DNA of 64,000 nucleotides from Aurantibacter crassamenti (GCF_016811105.1 NZ_JAFBGM010000001.1:2298126-2362125), one strand, 5' to 3'; positions 26,342-35,413 are shown, numbered from the stretch's first letter. A program made the numbers and translations. The notes: generated from the letters alone by a model not told the origin.

Positions 26342-26514
26342 TTAATTCAGGCTTTTCCAAAGGTTTTTACTTATTTACGAAGTCAACTAAATTTTTATTT
26401 TTAAATATTAGAAATTAAAAGATAAATAGAAAAATAAAAATTGGGCTCGTGTCTAATCCGAAAAGTTAGTGTCTTTTTACACGCTACGTATCATACACAA
26501 ATCCGTTAGCCAAC
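26313..26514 (+). repeat. Cassette-type intergenic element 5 (diverged)
   Basis: Left end CTACCCACAATAACG lies inside the HxlR coding sequence; right end about 26484-26514 with CCGTTAGCCAAC. The interior has a perfect 13-bp inverted repeat AATTTTTATTTTT (26390-26402)/AAAAATAAAAATT (26430-26442), and the AATCCGAAAAGTTAGTG motif shared with elements 1 and 6. The outer arms are more diverged than in elements 2-4. Confidence 0.6.
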
Positions 26515-26576
26515 ATAACAAGCAACCAACTAAAATCATAGAAAAAAATCAAAATCAATATAAAAATTTGGAAACT

Positions 26577-26596
26577 CATATACCGTAGAGTATATT
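26577..26596. promoter_or_regulatory. Operator-like dyad upstream of the TetR gene
   Basis: CATATACC-GTAG-AGTATATT, an imperfect copy of the perfect dyad at 27209-27228. It ends 6 nt before the TetR ATG and overlaps the TATATTAG promoter-like box. Autoregulation is inferred. Confidence 0.65.
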
Positions 26597-26602
26597 AGCG
26601 AA

Positions 26603-27193
26603 ATGATAAGGTCAGAAAAAACAAGACAATTAATAATTGAAAAAACAGCTTCTATATTCAATAAAAAGGGATATACAGGAACGTATTTGTCCGATTTAAC
26701 CAATGCTACTGGATTGACAAAGGGTAGTATTTATGGCAATTTCAAAGATAAAAACGAAGTCGCTTTAGAAGCTTTTAAATTCAATTATAAATTTCAGACT
26801 CGTCAAATAATTGACAAAATAGAGAAAGAAGATAATTCAGTAAATAAATTAATTGCATTTCTAAATCATTATAAAACATCATTTAAACCAATTTTTAAGA
26901 ATGGAGGTTGTGCAATCTTAAATACTGCTGTTGATACTGATGATGGCAATGAATTATTAAAAAAAGAAGTTGTAAAAACAATTCATAATTGGCACAAAAC
27001 AATTGTTGCAATTTTAATTGAAGGAGTGAATAAAAACGAACTCAAAGAAATAGACATCGAGCTATTTTCGTATCGAATGATTGCTATAATTGAGGGTAGC
27101 ATTTTATTGGCAAAAACATTGAATAAACCAGAGATTTTATTAAATAACATAGAACATCTAGAAACAGAAATTTTACAATTAAAACAGAAGTAA
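26603..27193 (+). CDS. TetR/AcrR-family transcriptional regulator
   Basis: 196 residues. The N-terminal helix-turn-helix contains the TetR signature YLSDLTNATGLTKGSIYGNF; the C-terminal ligand domain contains NGGCAILNTAVD, a TetR_C-type pocket. It is likely to repress itself and the ketoacyl synthase 51 bp downstream, since the same 20-bp dyad lies before both genes. The ligand is unknown. The two genes form one cargo unit between elements 5 and 6. Confidence 0.92.
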   Translation: MIRSEKTRQLIIEKTASIFNKKGYTGTYLSDLTNATGLTKGSIYGNFKDKNEVALEAFKFNYKFQTRQIIDKIEKEDNSVNKLIAFLNHYKTSFKPIFKNGGCAILNTAVDTDDGNELLKKEVVKTIHNWHKTIVAILIEGVNKNELKEIDIELFSYRMIAIIEGSILLAKTLNKPEILLNNIEHLETEILQLKQK

Positions 27194-27208
27194 AAAAATT
27201 TAATCATT

Positions 27209-27228
27209 CATATACCGTAAGGTATATG
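27209..27228. promoter_or_regulatory. Operator-like perfect dyad upstream of the ketoacyl synthase gene
   Basis: CATATACC-GTAA-GGTATATG, perfect 8-bp arms with a 4-bp centre, ending 16 nt before the ATG. It matches the dyad before the TetR gene at most positions, so TetR control is the simplest reading. Confidence 0.75.
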
Positions 27229-27244
27229 GTACAGATATATAAAT

Positions 27245-28492
27245 ATGAAAAGAGTAGTAATAACAGGACTAGGAGCAATTACACCTATTGGAAAAAATGT
27301 AAAACAGTATTGGGAAAATCTATTGAAAGGAATTTCAGGTGCAAATAAAATAACACGTTTTGATGCAAGCAATTTCAAAACTCAATTCGCTTGTGAAATA
27401 AAAGACTATGATGCTTTAGATTATTTTGACCGTAAGGAAGCTAGAAAACTTGATAGGTTTAGTCAATATGGACTAATCTCGGCAGAAGAAGCAATCAAAG
27501 ATGCTAATCTCGATTTTTCAAAATTAGACACTAACAGAATTGGTGTAATTTTTTCGAGTGGAATTGGTGGCTTTGAAACTTTTGAAAAAGAAATAATTGA
27601 TTATACAAATGGGAATTTCAACCCTCGTTTTAATCCGTTTTTTATTCCAAAAATAATATCCAATGGTTTGTCTGGTATAATTTCAATTAACCACGGACTC
27701 AGAGGTGTAAATTATTGCCCTGTTACAGCTTGTGCTTCATCAACACAAAGCATTATTCAATCCTTTAATTATATCAGGTTAGGAAAAGCAGATGTTATTA
27801 TCGCTGGTGGTTCAGAAGCACCAATAACAGAATCATCAATTGGAGGATTTAACGCTATGAAAGCAATGTCCACCAACAATGAAAATTTCAGTTCCGCTTC
27901 AAAACCATTCGACACAAACAGAGATGGTTTTGTCGTTGGAGAAGGTGCAGGGGCTTTAATTATAGAAAGTCTTGATACGGCATTGAAAAGAAATGCGAAA
28001 ATTTATGCAGAAATTGTTGGGGGTGGAGAAAGTTCAGACGCTTATCATATAACTGGAACACATCCCGAAGGGCTTGGAGCATATTTAGCAATGCAAAACG
28101 GAATAAAAGAAGCAGAAATCACACCAAATGAAATTGATTATATAAATGCACACGCAACGTCAACTGGTTTAGGAGATTTATCTGAAATTAAGGCAATCGA
28201 AAGACTGTTTAAATCAAGTATTGAAAAAGTACAAATTAGTGCGTCTAAATCTATGACTGGACATTTATTAGGCGGAACTGGTGCCATAGAAGCAATATCG
28301 ACTTGTCTATCCGTGAAAACAGATTTGATACCACCAACAATCAATACAACAAAAATTGATGAAAATATTCCCATGGAATTAAACCTGTCTTTAGGAGAAA
28401 CGTCTTCGAAAAAAGTTAATTATGCTTTAAGTAATAGTTTTGGATTTGGAGGACATTGTTCGGCAATGATAATCAAAAAATACGTTGGCTAA
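27245..28492 (+). CDS. Beta-ketoacyl-ACP synthase II-like protein (FabF family)
   Basis: 415-residue condensing enzyme that extends acyl-ACP with malonyl-ACP. The complete Cys-His-His triad is present: C163 (VTACASST), H303 (NAHATSTGLGD), H340 (MTGHLLGGTGA). The length equals housekeeping FabF, but it sits in an accessory array without other fab genes and under a TetR gene, so it is probably an extra copy. Possible roles are making special acyl chains or bypassing a FabF inhibitor (inference). Its stop codon lies inside the left arm of element 6. Confidence 0.93.
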   Translation: MKRVVITGLGAITPIGKNVKQYWENLLKGISGANKITRFDASNFKTQFACEIKDYDALDYFDRKEARKLDRFSQYGLISAEEAIKDANLDFSKLDTNRIGVIFSSGIGGFETFEKEIIDYTNGNFNPRFNPFFIPKIISNGLSGIISINHGLRGVNYCPVTACASSTQSIIQSFNYIRLGKADVIIAGGSEAPITESSIGGFNAMKAMSTNNENFSSASKPFDTNRDGFVVGEGAGALIIESLDTALKRNAKIYAEIVGGGESSDAYHITGTHPEGLGAYLAMQNGIKEAEITPNEIDYINAHATSTGLGDLSEIKAIERLFKSSIEKVQISASKSMTGHLLGGTGAIEAISTCLSVKTDLIPPTINTTKIDENIPMELNLSLGETSSKKVNYALSNSFGFGGHCSAMIIKKYVG

Positions 28493-28681
28493 CAATGTAT
28501 GTAAAAAATAGGGCAAGTCATTGCTAACACTATGGTTTGGGCATTTTTAGAAAGTCGCCAAATTTTTAATTTGTATTTTAGACAACAGTAATTTTAAAAT
28601 AAAATTAAAAATATAGCTTCGTGCTAAACCGAAAGTTAGATGCTTACCAAACGCCCAATTTTTCTTATACTGAACGTTGGC
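28487..28681 (+). repeat. Cassette-type intergenic element 6
   Basis: Left arm GGCTAACAATGTATG...TAGGGC (28487-28514) overlaps the stop codon of the preceding gene. Right arm GCCC...ATACTGAACGTTGGC (28653-28681) is largely complementary with a small bulge, much like an attC stem. Internal hairpin CAAATT-TTT-AATTTG (28559-28573). It carries the AAACCGAAAGTTAGATGC motif. Confidence 0.75.
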
Positions 28682-28722
28682 AAACATTTTGACAAAACTA
28701 ATCAACAGAATAACCACCATTA

Positions 28723-29652
28723 ATGAAAATTAAATCATTTAGAATATCAATAGTAGCTTTATTTATATTACTTCTATCTTGTAATTCTAAGGTTAAAGAG
28801 AATCTCAGCCTTGAAAGTCAATTAAATGAGTTGATTGAAAACTTCGACGGCGAAGCTCATTTATACGCTGAAAATATTACAACTGGCCAGATCATAGATA
28901 TTGATGCAAGTAGTATTCATAATGCTGCAAGCGAAGCAAAAATTTACATTTTACTTACTTATGCCGAACAAGTTATTAGTGGCACTTTAGACCCAACAAG
29001 CCTAATAACACTAACAGAAGAAGACAAAGTTTTAGGTTCAGGTGTGTTACGTTTTGAATATTCAGGTAATCAAGTTTCACTATCGTTTGTTGCATACTTA
29101 ATGATGTCTATTTCTGATAATGTTGCAACCAATATATTATTAAGGGAAGTTGGAGGAATAGCATCGGTTGACAAATTTTTGAAAAAAGTAGGTATTAATG
29201 ATACCAAAGTAAAAGGAGAAGTTTTTAAAGGAGATTGGATTTCGACTTCAGCAAAGTCATTAGCAACTGCAGCTCAAATATTAGCTCGACCAGAAAAATA
29301 TGGTTATTCAAAAAAAGCTGCAGATTTATGCAAAAGCATTATGTTAAAACATTATGAAGATAATGGATTGGCGCGGCACCTGCCTTGGAGTCCATTTGTA
29401 GAAGAGGTGACAACTATGGAAGCATTCGAAAAATACAAACCAATTTACGCTGGAATTGAATTGTATGGCAAAGCAGGATATACACCAGGTTATCGAGGAG
29501 ATGTTGCTTATATAAAAACATCTAAAAGTGAATATGTTATCGGACTAAAATGTACAAACGTAGATGATTCAAAACCACTTAATTCAACAAATGCAGGATT
29601 TGAATTTTCAGCAGAAATTGGTGAACTACTTTATAATAATTGGGGCAAATAA
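28723..29652 (+). CDS. Class A beta-lactamase-like serine hydrolase lipoprotein
   Basis: 309 residues with a lipoprotein signal (LLLSCNS). The class A catalytic set falls at near-Ambler positions: S70-E-A-K73, S131-D-N133, E166 in GEVFKGD, and K250-A-G in place of KTG. The acylation Ser, the deacylation Glu and the SDN loop are all present, so true beta-lactamase activity is possible; the KAG change and low similarity to known enzymes leave a peptidase or esterase role open. It is a single cargo gene downstream of element 6. Confidence 0.88.
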   Translation: MKIKSFRISIVALFILLLSCNSKVKENLSLESQLNELIENFDGEAHLYAENITTGQIIDIDASSIHNAASEAKIYILLTYAEQVISGTLDPTSLITLTEEDKVLGSGVLRFEYSGNQVSLSFVAYLMMSISDNVATNILLREVGGIASVDKFLKKVGINDTKVKGEVFKGDWISTSAKSLATAAQILARPEKYGYSKKAADLCKSIMLKHYEDNGLARHLPWSPFVEEVTTMEAFEKYKPIYAGIELYGKAGYTPGYRGDVAYIKTSKSEYVIGLKCTNVDDSKPLNSTNAGFEFSAEIGELLYNNWGK

Positions 29653-29679
29653 TAAAGTAGATTAAAAAAACGAATGAAA

Positions 29680-29701
29680 AACAATGGCTGTAAGTACTTG
29701 C
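29680..29701 (+). repeat. Possible truncated cassette-type left end
   Basis: AACAATGGCTGTAAGTACTT resembles the left ends of elements 3 and 4 and lies 28 nt after the serine hydrolase stop, but no matching right arm follows before the converging gene. It may mark the right border of the island. Confidence 0.35.
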
Positions 29702-29769
29702 AATTTTTTTTCGGTTTGTAGTTGCCAATTTTTAGGTTGTGACATAAAAGCATTCACAAGTCTAAAAAA

Positions 29770-30363
29770 TCACCGATACCGGTCGTTCAAACCTTTACCA
29801 GCCTCCAACATAGGAATAATTTTTTCAAGCCGAGACAGCTTTGTTTTTTCCTGTTTTGCCTGCGCTATATATTCGGTGTATTCCTTTTGCTTATATGGCG
29901 TTAACGATTTAAAATTTTTATTTGCCACAGTATTTTTTACAAGTGCATCTTTAAGTAATTTGGGGATGATAATCTTTGCTTTCTTCTTTTTCACTGGCGC
30001 TAATACCAAGCCTTTTTTTTGATTTTCTATTGATTCTTTAATATAATTGAGAACAGCTATTTCATCAATTTCTTCTACAGATTTAAAATGCCAGTGGCGC
30101 ATTGCCTTTGTTCCTTTTTGGACGTTAATTAAAACTTTCTTGGGGTCTGATAGAAACACTCCATTGAAAAAACCAATACCAAAATGATTTTTGAATCGAG
30201 CAATCCAGAAAACATTTTTACCATCTATACCATAAACTGGAGCTTGCCATTTAAAAAATTCTTCAGCATTCGCTTTAAGAGCTATTTCTCTTAAAATTTG
30301 AATGCCTTTGGCAAACTGATGTTCTTGGTTGTAATAGGCTTCAACTTTTTCTGAATAATCCAT
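29770..30363 (-). CDS. YdeI/OmdA-family protein with DUF1801-like domain
   Basis: 197 residues, no signal peptide. The N-terminal ~115 residues resemble DUF1801 (KWQAPVYGIDGKNVFWIARFKNHFGIGFF). The C-terminal part is YdeI-like: LKNTVANKNFKSLTPYKQKEYTEYI-type sequence ending in a basic tail. YdeI-type proteins have been linked to resistance against cationic peptides or bacteriocins. ATG 30363 is chosen over GTG 30366. It lies 11 bp downstream of pepT in the same direction. Confidence 0.85.
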   Translation of the reverse strand: MDYSEKVEAYYNQEHQFAKGIQILREIALKANAEEFFKWQAPVYGIDGKNVFWIARFKNHFGIGFFNGVFLSDPKKVLINVQKGTKAMRHWHFKSVEEIDEIAVLNYIKESIENQKKGLVLAPVKKKKAKIIIPKLLKDALVKNTVANKNFKSLTPYKQKEYTEYIAQAKQEKTKLSRLEKIIPMLEAGKGLNDRYR

Positions 30364-30374
30364 CACATAACATT

Positions 30375-31607
30375 TTATTCTTTTGATTTCAGCGCAGTAA
30401 ATTCACAAATTCTAACAATAACTTCAGTGGCTTTTACCATACTATGTACGGGTACATATTCAAATTTACCATGAAAATTATGGCCCCCTGCAAAAATATT
30501 AGGGCAAGGTAATCCCATATAACTCAATTGAGATCCATCAGTTCCGCCGCGTATGGGTTTAATAATTGGGGTAACACCAACAGCTTCCATAGCTTCTTTT
30601 GCAATATCAACAATATGCAAAACAGGTTCTATCTTTTCGCGCATATTGTAGTATTGGTCGTTCATTTCTAGTGTAATACAATTGTTGTGAATTGCATTTA
30701 AATTATCAGTAATGACCTGTAGTAATTGTTTTCGTTCTTCAAACTTTTCTTTATCGTGATCTCTAATAATCAACTGAAATTCAGCGTTTTCAATTTCACC
30801 TTTTAGCGAATGCACATGAAAAAAGCCTTCTCGGCCTGTAGTATGCTGAGGTGTTTCTTCAGGTGGAAGAATAGACATGAATTCATTGGCAATACTAATG
30901 GCATTAACCATTTTACCTTTAGCATAGCCAGGGTGCACACTTCTACCTTCAATAATGATTTTTGCACCTGCGGCATTAAAGTTTTCATATTCGAGTTCGC
31001 CAATTTGGCTTCCATCCATAGTATAGGCCCATTCCGCTCCAAATTTTTCAACATCAAATTTATGGGCGCCACGGCCAATTTCTTCATCAGGCGTAAATCC
31101 AATTCTAATTTTACCGTGTTTTACTTCAGGATTTTTCACCAAGTAGCTCATTGCAGTAATTATTTCGGTAATTCCTGCTTTATCATCGGCCCCCAAAAGG
31201 GTAGTGCCATCAGTTGTTATTAAAGTTTGTCCTTTGTATTGAAGCAAATCCTCAAAATAATCCGGAGAAAGAATAATATTCTTTTCGGCATTAAGAACAA
31301 TGTCTTTTCCGTCATAATTCTCAATTATTTGTGGATTTACATCTTTTCCAGTAAAATCTGGAGAGGTATCAAAATGAGAAATAAATCCGATGGTAGGCAC
31401 CTCATAGTCTACATTACTCGGCAAAGTGGCCATAATGTAGGCGTTGTTGTCAATAGTCACATCTGAAAGGCCTATTTCTTGTAAATCAAAAACAAGTTCT
31501 TCGGCGATATGCCATTGTTTTTCGGTACTTGGGGTGGTTTTTGAATTGGGGTTGCTTTGCGAGTCAATCATTGCATATCGCAAAAAGCGGTCAATAATCT
31601 GCTTCAT
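30375..31607 (-). CDS. pepT: Peptidase T (tripeptide aminopeptidase, M20B)
   Basis: 410-residue cytosolic zinc tripeptidase. M20 metal ligands are visible: H in ISHFDTSPD, bridging D in [10 protein letters not shown], catalytic EE in [11 protein letters not shown] in YTMDGSQIG and H in [12 protein letters not shown]. The lid/dimerisation domain lies between about 210 and 320 ([13 protein letters not shown]-like segment). The length matches E. coli PepT. It is probably cotranscribed with the YdeI-like gene. Confidence 0.95.
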   Translation of the reverse strand: MKQIIDRFLRYAMIDSQSNPNSKTTPSTEKQWHIAEELVFDLQEIGLSDVTIDNNAYIMATLPSNVDYEVPTIGFISHFDTSPDFTGKDVNPQIIENYDGKDIVLNAEKNIILSPDYFEDLLQYKGQTLITTDGTTLLGADDKAGITEIITAMSYLVKNPEVKHGKIRIGFTPDEEIGRGAHKFDVEKFGAEWAYTMDGSQIGELEYENFNAAGAKIIIEGRSVHPGYAKGKMVNAISIANEFMSILPPEETPQHTTGREGFFHVHSLKGEIENAEFQLIIRDHDKEKFEERKQLLQVITDNLNAIHNNCITLEMNDQYYNMREKIEPVLHIVDIAKEAMEAVGVTPIIKPIRGGTDGSQLSYMGLPCPNIFAGGHNFHGKFEYVPVHSMVKATEVIVRICEFTALKSKE

Positions 31608-31674
31608 TAATATAATTTTTTAGTAAAAATACTGTTTATTAGTAAGTTGTATAACCTACTAAGCCCAAATCTGT

Positions 31675-32127
31675 ATGGTTTATTTCAAGCATTTAAAAGT
31701 TTTTGTTATTTTTTTATTCGTCATCGGTTATGGTCAAGCGCAAACCGTTGATTGTACCTTAGATATTGGTGGAAAAACTGCAGAATCTGTTACTGTTATT
31801 TTTCAATTGAATGAAGAGCAGAAACAGTTGATGGAAGAGTTACGAGCAAAATATTCAATAACCTACAAGGGAATTGAAGACGAAATGATAAAGCTTTTAG
31901 CAGAACATCCGCAAAGCACGCCAGAAGAACTATTGACTTTAGCAGAAAAATACAAAGCTTTACAAGACAAAGTAGTACTTGAATCTTGGTCTATTGATGA
32001 AAAATTATTAGCGACTTTTAATCAACGACAATATGATTTTTACCTTTCATTATGTCATGAAGCGTACAGAAGACCAATTGAGGTGACCCCAGTTATTTAT
32101 GATGGACCTCTAGAAGAAAAAAAATAG
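31675..32127 (+). CDS. Hypothetical exported helical protein
   Basis: 150 residues. The N-terminal hydrophobic segment FVIFLFVIGYGQAQ is a signal peptide. The mature part is mainly helical and charged, with two cysteines (near 27 and 131) that may form a disulfide. Family not recognised. It is divergent from pepT and about 75 bp upstream of pyrD, which has its own promoter box. Confidence 0.65.
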   Translation: MVYFKHLKVFVIFLFVIGYGQAQTVDCTLDIGGKTAESVTVIFQLNEEQKQLMEELRAKYSITYKGIEDEMIKLLAEHPQSTPEELLTLAEKYKALQDKVVLESWSIDEKLLATFNQRQYDFYLSLCHEAYRRPIEVTPVIYDGPLEEKK

Positions 32128-32173
32128 TTCATTTTAATCTACTTTCTATCCAAATTTGAACGGTAATAGTTTG

Positions 32174-32181
32174 TATTTTTG
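32174..32181 (+). promoter_or_regulatory. -7 promoter box for pyrD
   Basis: TATTTTTG, 20 nt before the pyrD ATG, with a TTTG at 32155-32158 as a slightly close -33 element. Confidence 0.55.
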
Positions 32182-32201
32182 CCAGTATATTACAGCAAAA
32201 T

Positions 32202-33239
32202 ATGTACAAATCACTTGTTCGCCCATTACTTTTTCTATTAGATCCAGAACGGGTACACCACATTTCATTTAATCTAATTAAGTTTTCATCATCTATAGGT
32301 TTTGGTAGCATATTTAGATCGCTTTATGCTATTTCTGACAAACGCTTAGAACGTGAAGTATTCGGATTAAAATTTAAAAACCCTGTTGGTTTAGCAGCAG
32401 GATTTGATAAAAATGCGGTTTTGTATAATGAACTTGCAAATTTCGGTTTTGGCTTTGTAGAGATTGGCACCTTAACGCCAAAAGCGCAGCCTGGCAATCC
32501 CAAACAAAGGCTTTTTCGATTAAAGGCAGACCAAGCTATTATAAATAGAATGGGTTTCAACAATGAGGGAGTTCTTGAGGCGGTTGAGAAGCTTAAGAAG
32601 AAACATAAAGTATTAATAGGTGGTAACATTGGTAAGAACAAGGTTACACCTAATGAGGAAGCAACAAAAGACTACTTAATTTGTTTTGATGCGTTATTTG
32701 ACCATGTTGATTATTTTGTAGTTAACGTGAGTTCACCAAATACACCTGGTTTGCGGGCTTTACAAGACAAAGAACCACTTACGGCTTTGTTGAAAGAATT
32801 AAAAATTGCCAACACAAAACGTGGTGATAAAAATAACGACAACGGAAAACCTATTCTTTTAAAAATTGCGCCAGATCTTACTGATGATCAACTGTTAGAT
32901 ATTATTGATATCGTTAATGAAACTAAGATTGATGGCGTAATTGCTACCAATACTACTATTTCACGCGAAGGGTTACAATCTGATTTAATTTATACCGAAG
33001 AAAAAGGAGGTTTGAGTGGAAAACCTTTGACGAAAAGAAGTACTGAGGTAATTCGTTTTTTATCAGAAAAAAGTAATAAGTCTTTCCCGATTATTGGGGT
33101 AGGAGGCATACATTCTGCTGAAGATGCGCTCGAAAAATTAGAGGCAGGTGCGGTGCTTATTCAATTATGGACAGGCTTTGTTTATGAGGGGCCGGCTTTA
33201 ATTAAAAAAATCAATAAAGCAATACTTGAAAAAAGTTAG
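32202..33239 (+). CDS. pyrD: Dihydroorotate dehydrogenase (quinone), class 2
   Basis: 345-residue membrane-associated flavoenzyme of pyrimidine synthesis, oxidising dihydroorotate with quinone as acceptor. The N-terminal amphipathic helix region (about 1-35, [17 protein letters not shown]) is typical of class 2. The FMN/substrate motifs are GLAAGFDKN, the catalytic-Ser block [18 protein letters not shown] and [15 protein letters not shown]. The length is normal. Confidence 0.96.
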   Translation: MYKSLVRPLLFLLDPERVHHISFNLIKFSSSIGFGSIFRSLYAISDKRLEREVFGLKFKNPVGLAAGFDKNAVLYNELANFGFGFVEIGTLTPKAQPGNPKQRLFRLKADQAIINRMGFNNEGVLEAVEKLKKKHKVLIGGNIGKNKVTPNEEATKDYLICFDALFDHVDYFVVNVSSPNTPGLRALQDKEPLTALLKELKIANTKRGDKNNDNGKPILLKIAPDLTDDQLLDIIDIVNETKIDGVIATNTTISREGLQSDLIYTEEKGGLSGKPLTKRSTEVIRFLSEKSNKSFPIIGVGGIHSAEDALEKLEAGAVLIQLWTGFVYEGPALIKKINKAILEKS

Positions 33240-33273
33240 CGGCAGTAAAACTTAATTTACCACCGCGAAATTT

Positions 33274-33702
33274 TTAATTTGATTTACTCCAGTAATCAAA
33301 AACAGTTACATCTTCTAAATGTGGGCCTAAAATGGCACCAAAAGCCTTATGTTCAGGGTGTGGTAGATAGATGTCACGATCAGCTTCAGAATTGAAAGTC
33401 AGTAAAAACCCATGTGTTAATCCTTTGTTTAAGCCTTCCGGACTATTATTTATTCCCCATTCATACCCTACTATTTGAGGTATTTTTGAAGGCAATGCAG
33501 AAAAAGCATCAACCACCTTTTTTATGTTTTCAGCTGAAGTGTCGTCTTTGAATTTAAAAAGCACAACGTGTCTTAATACACTATCTTGAGTTTTTGCAGT
33601 TTCCATAATTACTGTTTTTTCAGCTTTTTCAGCTTCCTTAGTTGTAAATCCGCATGCTAATATGCCGAGCATCATAACAAGCGATAATCCGTATTTTTTC
33701 AT
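33274..33702 (-). CDS. Dabb-family (stress-responsive A/B barrel) lipoprotein
   Basis: 142 residues. A lipoprotein signal (MMLGILACGF) and an acidic linker are followed by a Dabb domain (VLRHVVLFKFKDDTSAENI, then PHLEDVTVFDYWSK). Dabb domains form dimeric ferredoxin-like barrels. No specific reaction is known for this exported type. A near-consensus TATCTTTC box lies 18-25 nt upstream on the same strand. Confidence 0.85.
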   Translation of the reverse strand: MKKYGLSLVMMLGILACGFTTKEAEKAEKTVIMETAKTQDSVLRHVVLFKFKDDTSAENIKKVVDAFSALPSKIPQIVGYEWGINNSPEGLNKGLTHGFLLTFNSEADRDIYLPHPEHKAFGAILGPHLEDVTVFDYWSKSN

Positions 33703-33785
33703 TTGTTTTTATTTTACTCGAAAGATAAAGAAAAATAGAAACCCAAAAAGATATTTGTAATTTTCGATCGGATAACTACCTCTTA

Positions 33786-34412
33786 ATGAATTTTGAAATT
33801 TTAGTTGGTTTTATGATGGCTACTGCTGTTTTAGCAATTTCGCCCGGCCCTGATAATATTTATGTATTAATGCAGAGCATTGTCAACGGTAAAAAATACG
33901 GGTTAGCTACAGTGGCAGGTCTTATATCAGGTTGTTTGGTGCACACAACATTATTGGCATTTGGTGTATCCGCAATAATAAAACAGCATGATTCATTATT
34001 TTTCATCATCAAATTATTCGGTGCTTGTTATCTGTTCTATTTGGCGTATCAAGTTTATAAGAATAGTGATGCAATAGATTTAAATGACAAAAGTGTTCCT
34101 GAAAAAAGTCTATTTCAATTGTTTAAACAAGGTTTTTTTATGAACGTTCTAAATCCTAAAGTTGCCATATTCTTTTTGGCGTTTTTTCCAGGATTTTTGT
34201 TTAGTGATACTTTAAGTACTGCGATACAGTTCTATGTTTTAGGGTTGCTTTTTATGTTTGTATCGGCTATACTATTTTGTTTGATTGCAATTTTGGCATC
34301 AGCAATTGCTGAGTATGTAAAAAGAAATTCAAAAACAGGATACATCTTAAAATGGATGCAGATATACGTATTTATTGCGATTGGCGTTTACATATTGTTA
34401 TCAGATAAATAG
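33786..34412 (+). CDS. LysE/RhtB-family amino-acid exporter
   Basis: 208-residue inner-membrane exporter with six hydrophobic helices. Family motifs are ISPGPDNIYVLMQS near residue 18, GLISGCLVHTTL near 43 and NVLNPKVAIFFLAFFP near 117. Homologues export amino acids such as lysine or homoserine; the substrate is not predictable. It stands alone. Confidence 0.92.
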   Translation: MNFEILVGFMMATAVLAISPGPDNIYVLMQSIVNGKKYGLATVAGLISGCLVHTTLLAFGVSAIIKQHDSLFFIIKLFGACYLFYLAYQVYKNSDAIDLNDKSVPEKSLFQLFKQGFFMNVLNPKVAIFFLAFFPGFLFSDTLSTAIQFYVLGLLFMFVSAILFCLIAILASAIAEYVKRNSKTGYILKWMQIYVFIAIGVYILLSDK

Positions 34413-34543
34413 TGCTAATTTTGTTCAATAGGCCAATTCATATTCACCGTTTATTTGATTCATAAGTATTACATATTCACACACCAAATTTTAATTTTTG
34501 GTATTCATTCTAACAAGTAGTTGTAATAATTTACAAGATACAA

Positions 34544-35413
34544 ATGTCGCAAAAAGTCAAAATCATAGAATGCCCAAGAGATGCAATGCAAGGCATTAAG
34601 ACTTTTATTCCAACAGATGCGAAAGTTGTGTACTTGCAGTCATTGCTAAAATGTGGTTTTGATACAATAGATATTGGCAGTTTTGTATCGCCAAAAGCAA
34701 TTCCGCAAATGGTAGATACAGCAGAAGTACTTTCAAAACTCGACTTTTCTGAAACCAATAGTAAGTTTTCTGTAATTGTTGCAAATGTGAGAGGAGCGCA
34801 AGATGCCGTTGTTCATGAGCAAGTTGATTATTTAGGATTTCCATTTTCAATCTCTGAGAATTTTCAGATGCGAAATACACATAAGACAATTGCGCAATCG
34901 GTTAAAACTTTAGATGAGATTTTGAACATTGCAGATGCCGCAAACAAAAAGGTAATAACCTATATTTCTATGGGATTTGGAAACCCTTACGGTGACCCGT
35001 GGAATGTTGATGTTGTTGGTGAATGGACGGAGAAACTTGCTGCAATGGGCGTAAAAATATTGTCATTGTCAGATACCATTGGCTCATCAACACCAGAGAA
35101 TATAGAATATCTTTTTTCGAATCTAATTCCTAAATATCCTGATGTAGAATTTGGAGCGCATTTACATACGACCCCAACAAAATGGATGGAAAAAGTTGAT
35201 GCTGCCTATACTTCAGGTTGTCGAAGATTTGATGGAGCTATTCAAGGTTTTGGTGGTTGCCCAATGGCAAAAGATGAATTAACAGGTAATATGCCTACAG
35301 AAAATATGCTTTCCTATTTTACTACTAATAAAGTAGATTCTGGTGTAAATTGGATGGTTTTTGAAGCAGCTTTTAATAAAGCTACTGAGCTTTTTTCTAC
35401 CTACCATGACTAA
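34544..35413 (+). CDS. Hydroxymethylglutaryl-CoA lyase
   Basis: 289-residue cytosolic TIM-barrel lyase that cleaves HMG-CoA to acetoacetate and acetyl-CoA in leucine degradation. Motifs are ECPRDAMQGI (metal-binding Asp, catalytic Arg), the LSDTIGSSTPENI block, the metal His pair in FGAHLHTTP, and the C-terminal catalytic-Cys loop GGCPMAKDELTGN. It lacks a nearby leucine-pathway operon. Confidence 0.92.
   Translation: MSQKVKIIECPRDAMQGIKTFIPTDAKVVYLQSLLKCGFDTIDIGSFVSPKAIPQMVDTAEVLSKLDFSETNSKFSVIVANVRGAQDAVVHEQVDYLGFPFSISENFQMRNTHKTIAQSVKTLDEILNIADAANKKVITYISMGFGNPYGDPWNVDVVGEWTEKLAAMGVKILSLSDTIGSSTPENIEYLFSNLIPKYPDVEFGAHLHTTPTKWMEKVDAAYTSGCRRFDGAIQGFGGCPMAKDELTGNMPTENMLSYFTTNKVDSGVNWMVFEAAFNKATELFSTYHD

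Noticed and set aside
20401-29769. Canonical integron with attC sites
   Set aside because: No integrase and only element 4 has an exact RYYYAAC box; none has a matching GTTRRRY end, so I report cassette-like elements rather than an integron.
29684-30022. 112-residue plus-strand frame
   Set aside because: Lies mostly opposite the YdeI-like gene and shows no protein-like pattern; shadow frame.
30810-31223. 137-residue plus-strand frame
   Set aside because: Entirely antisense to peptidase T, whose catalytic motifs fix the true frame.
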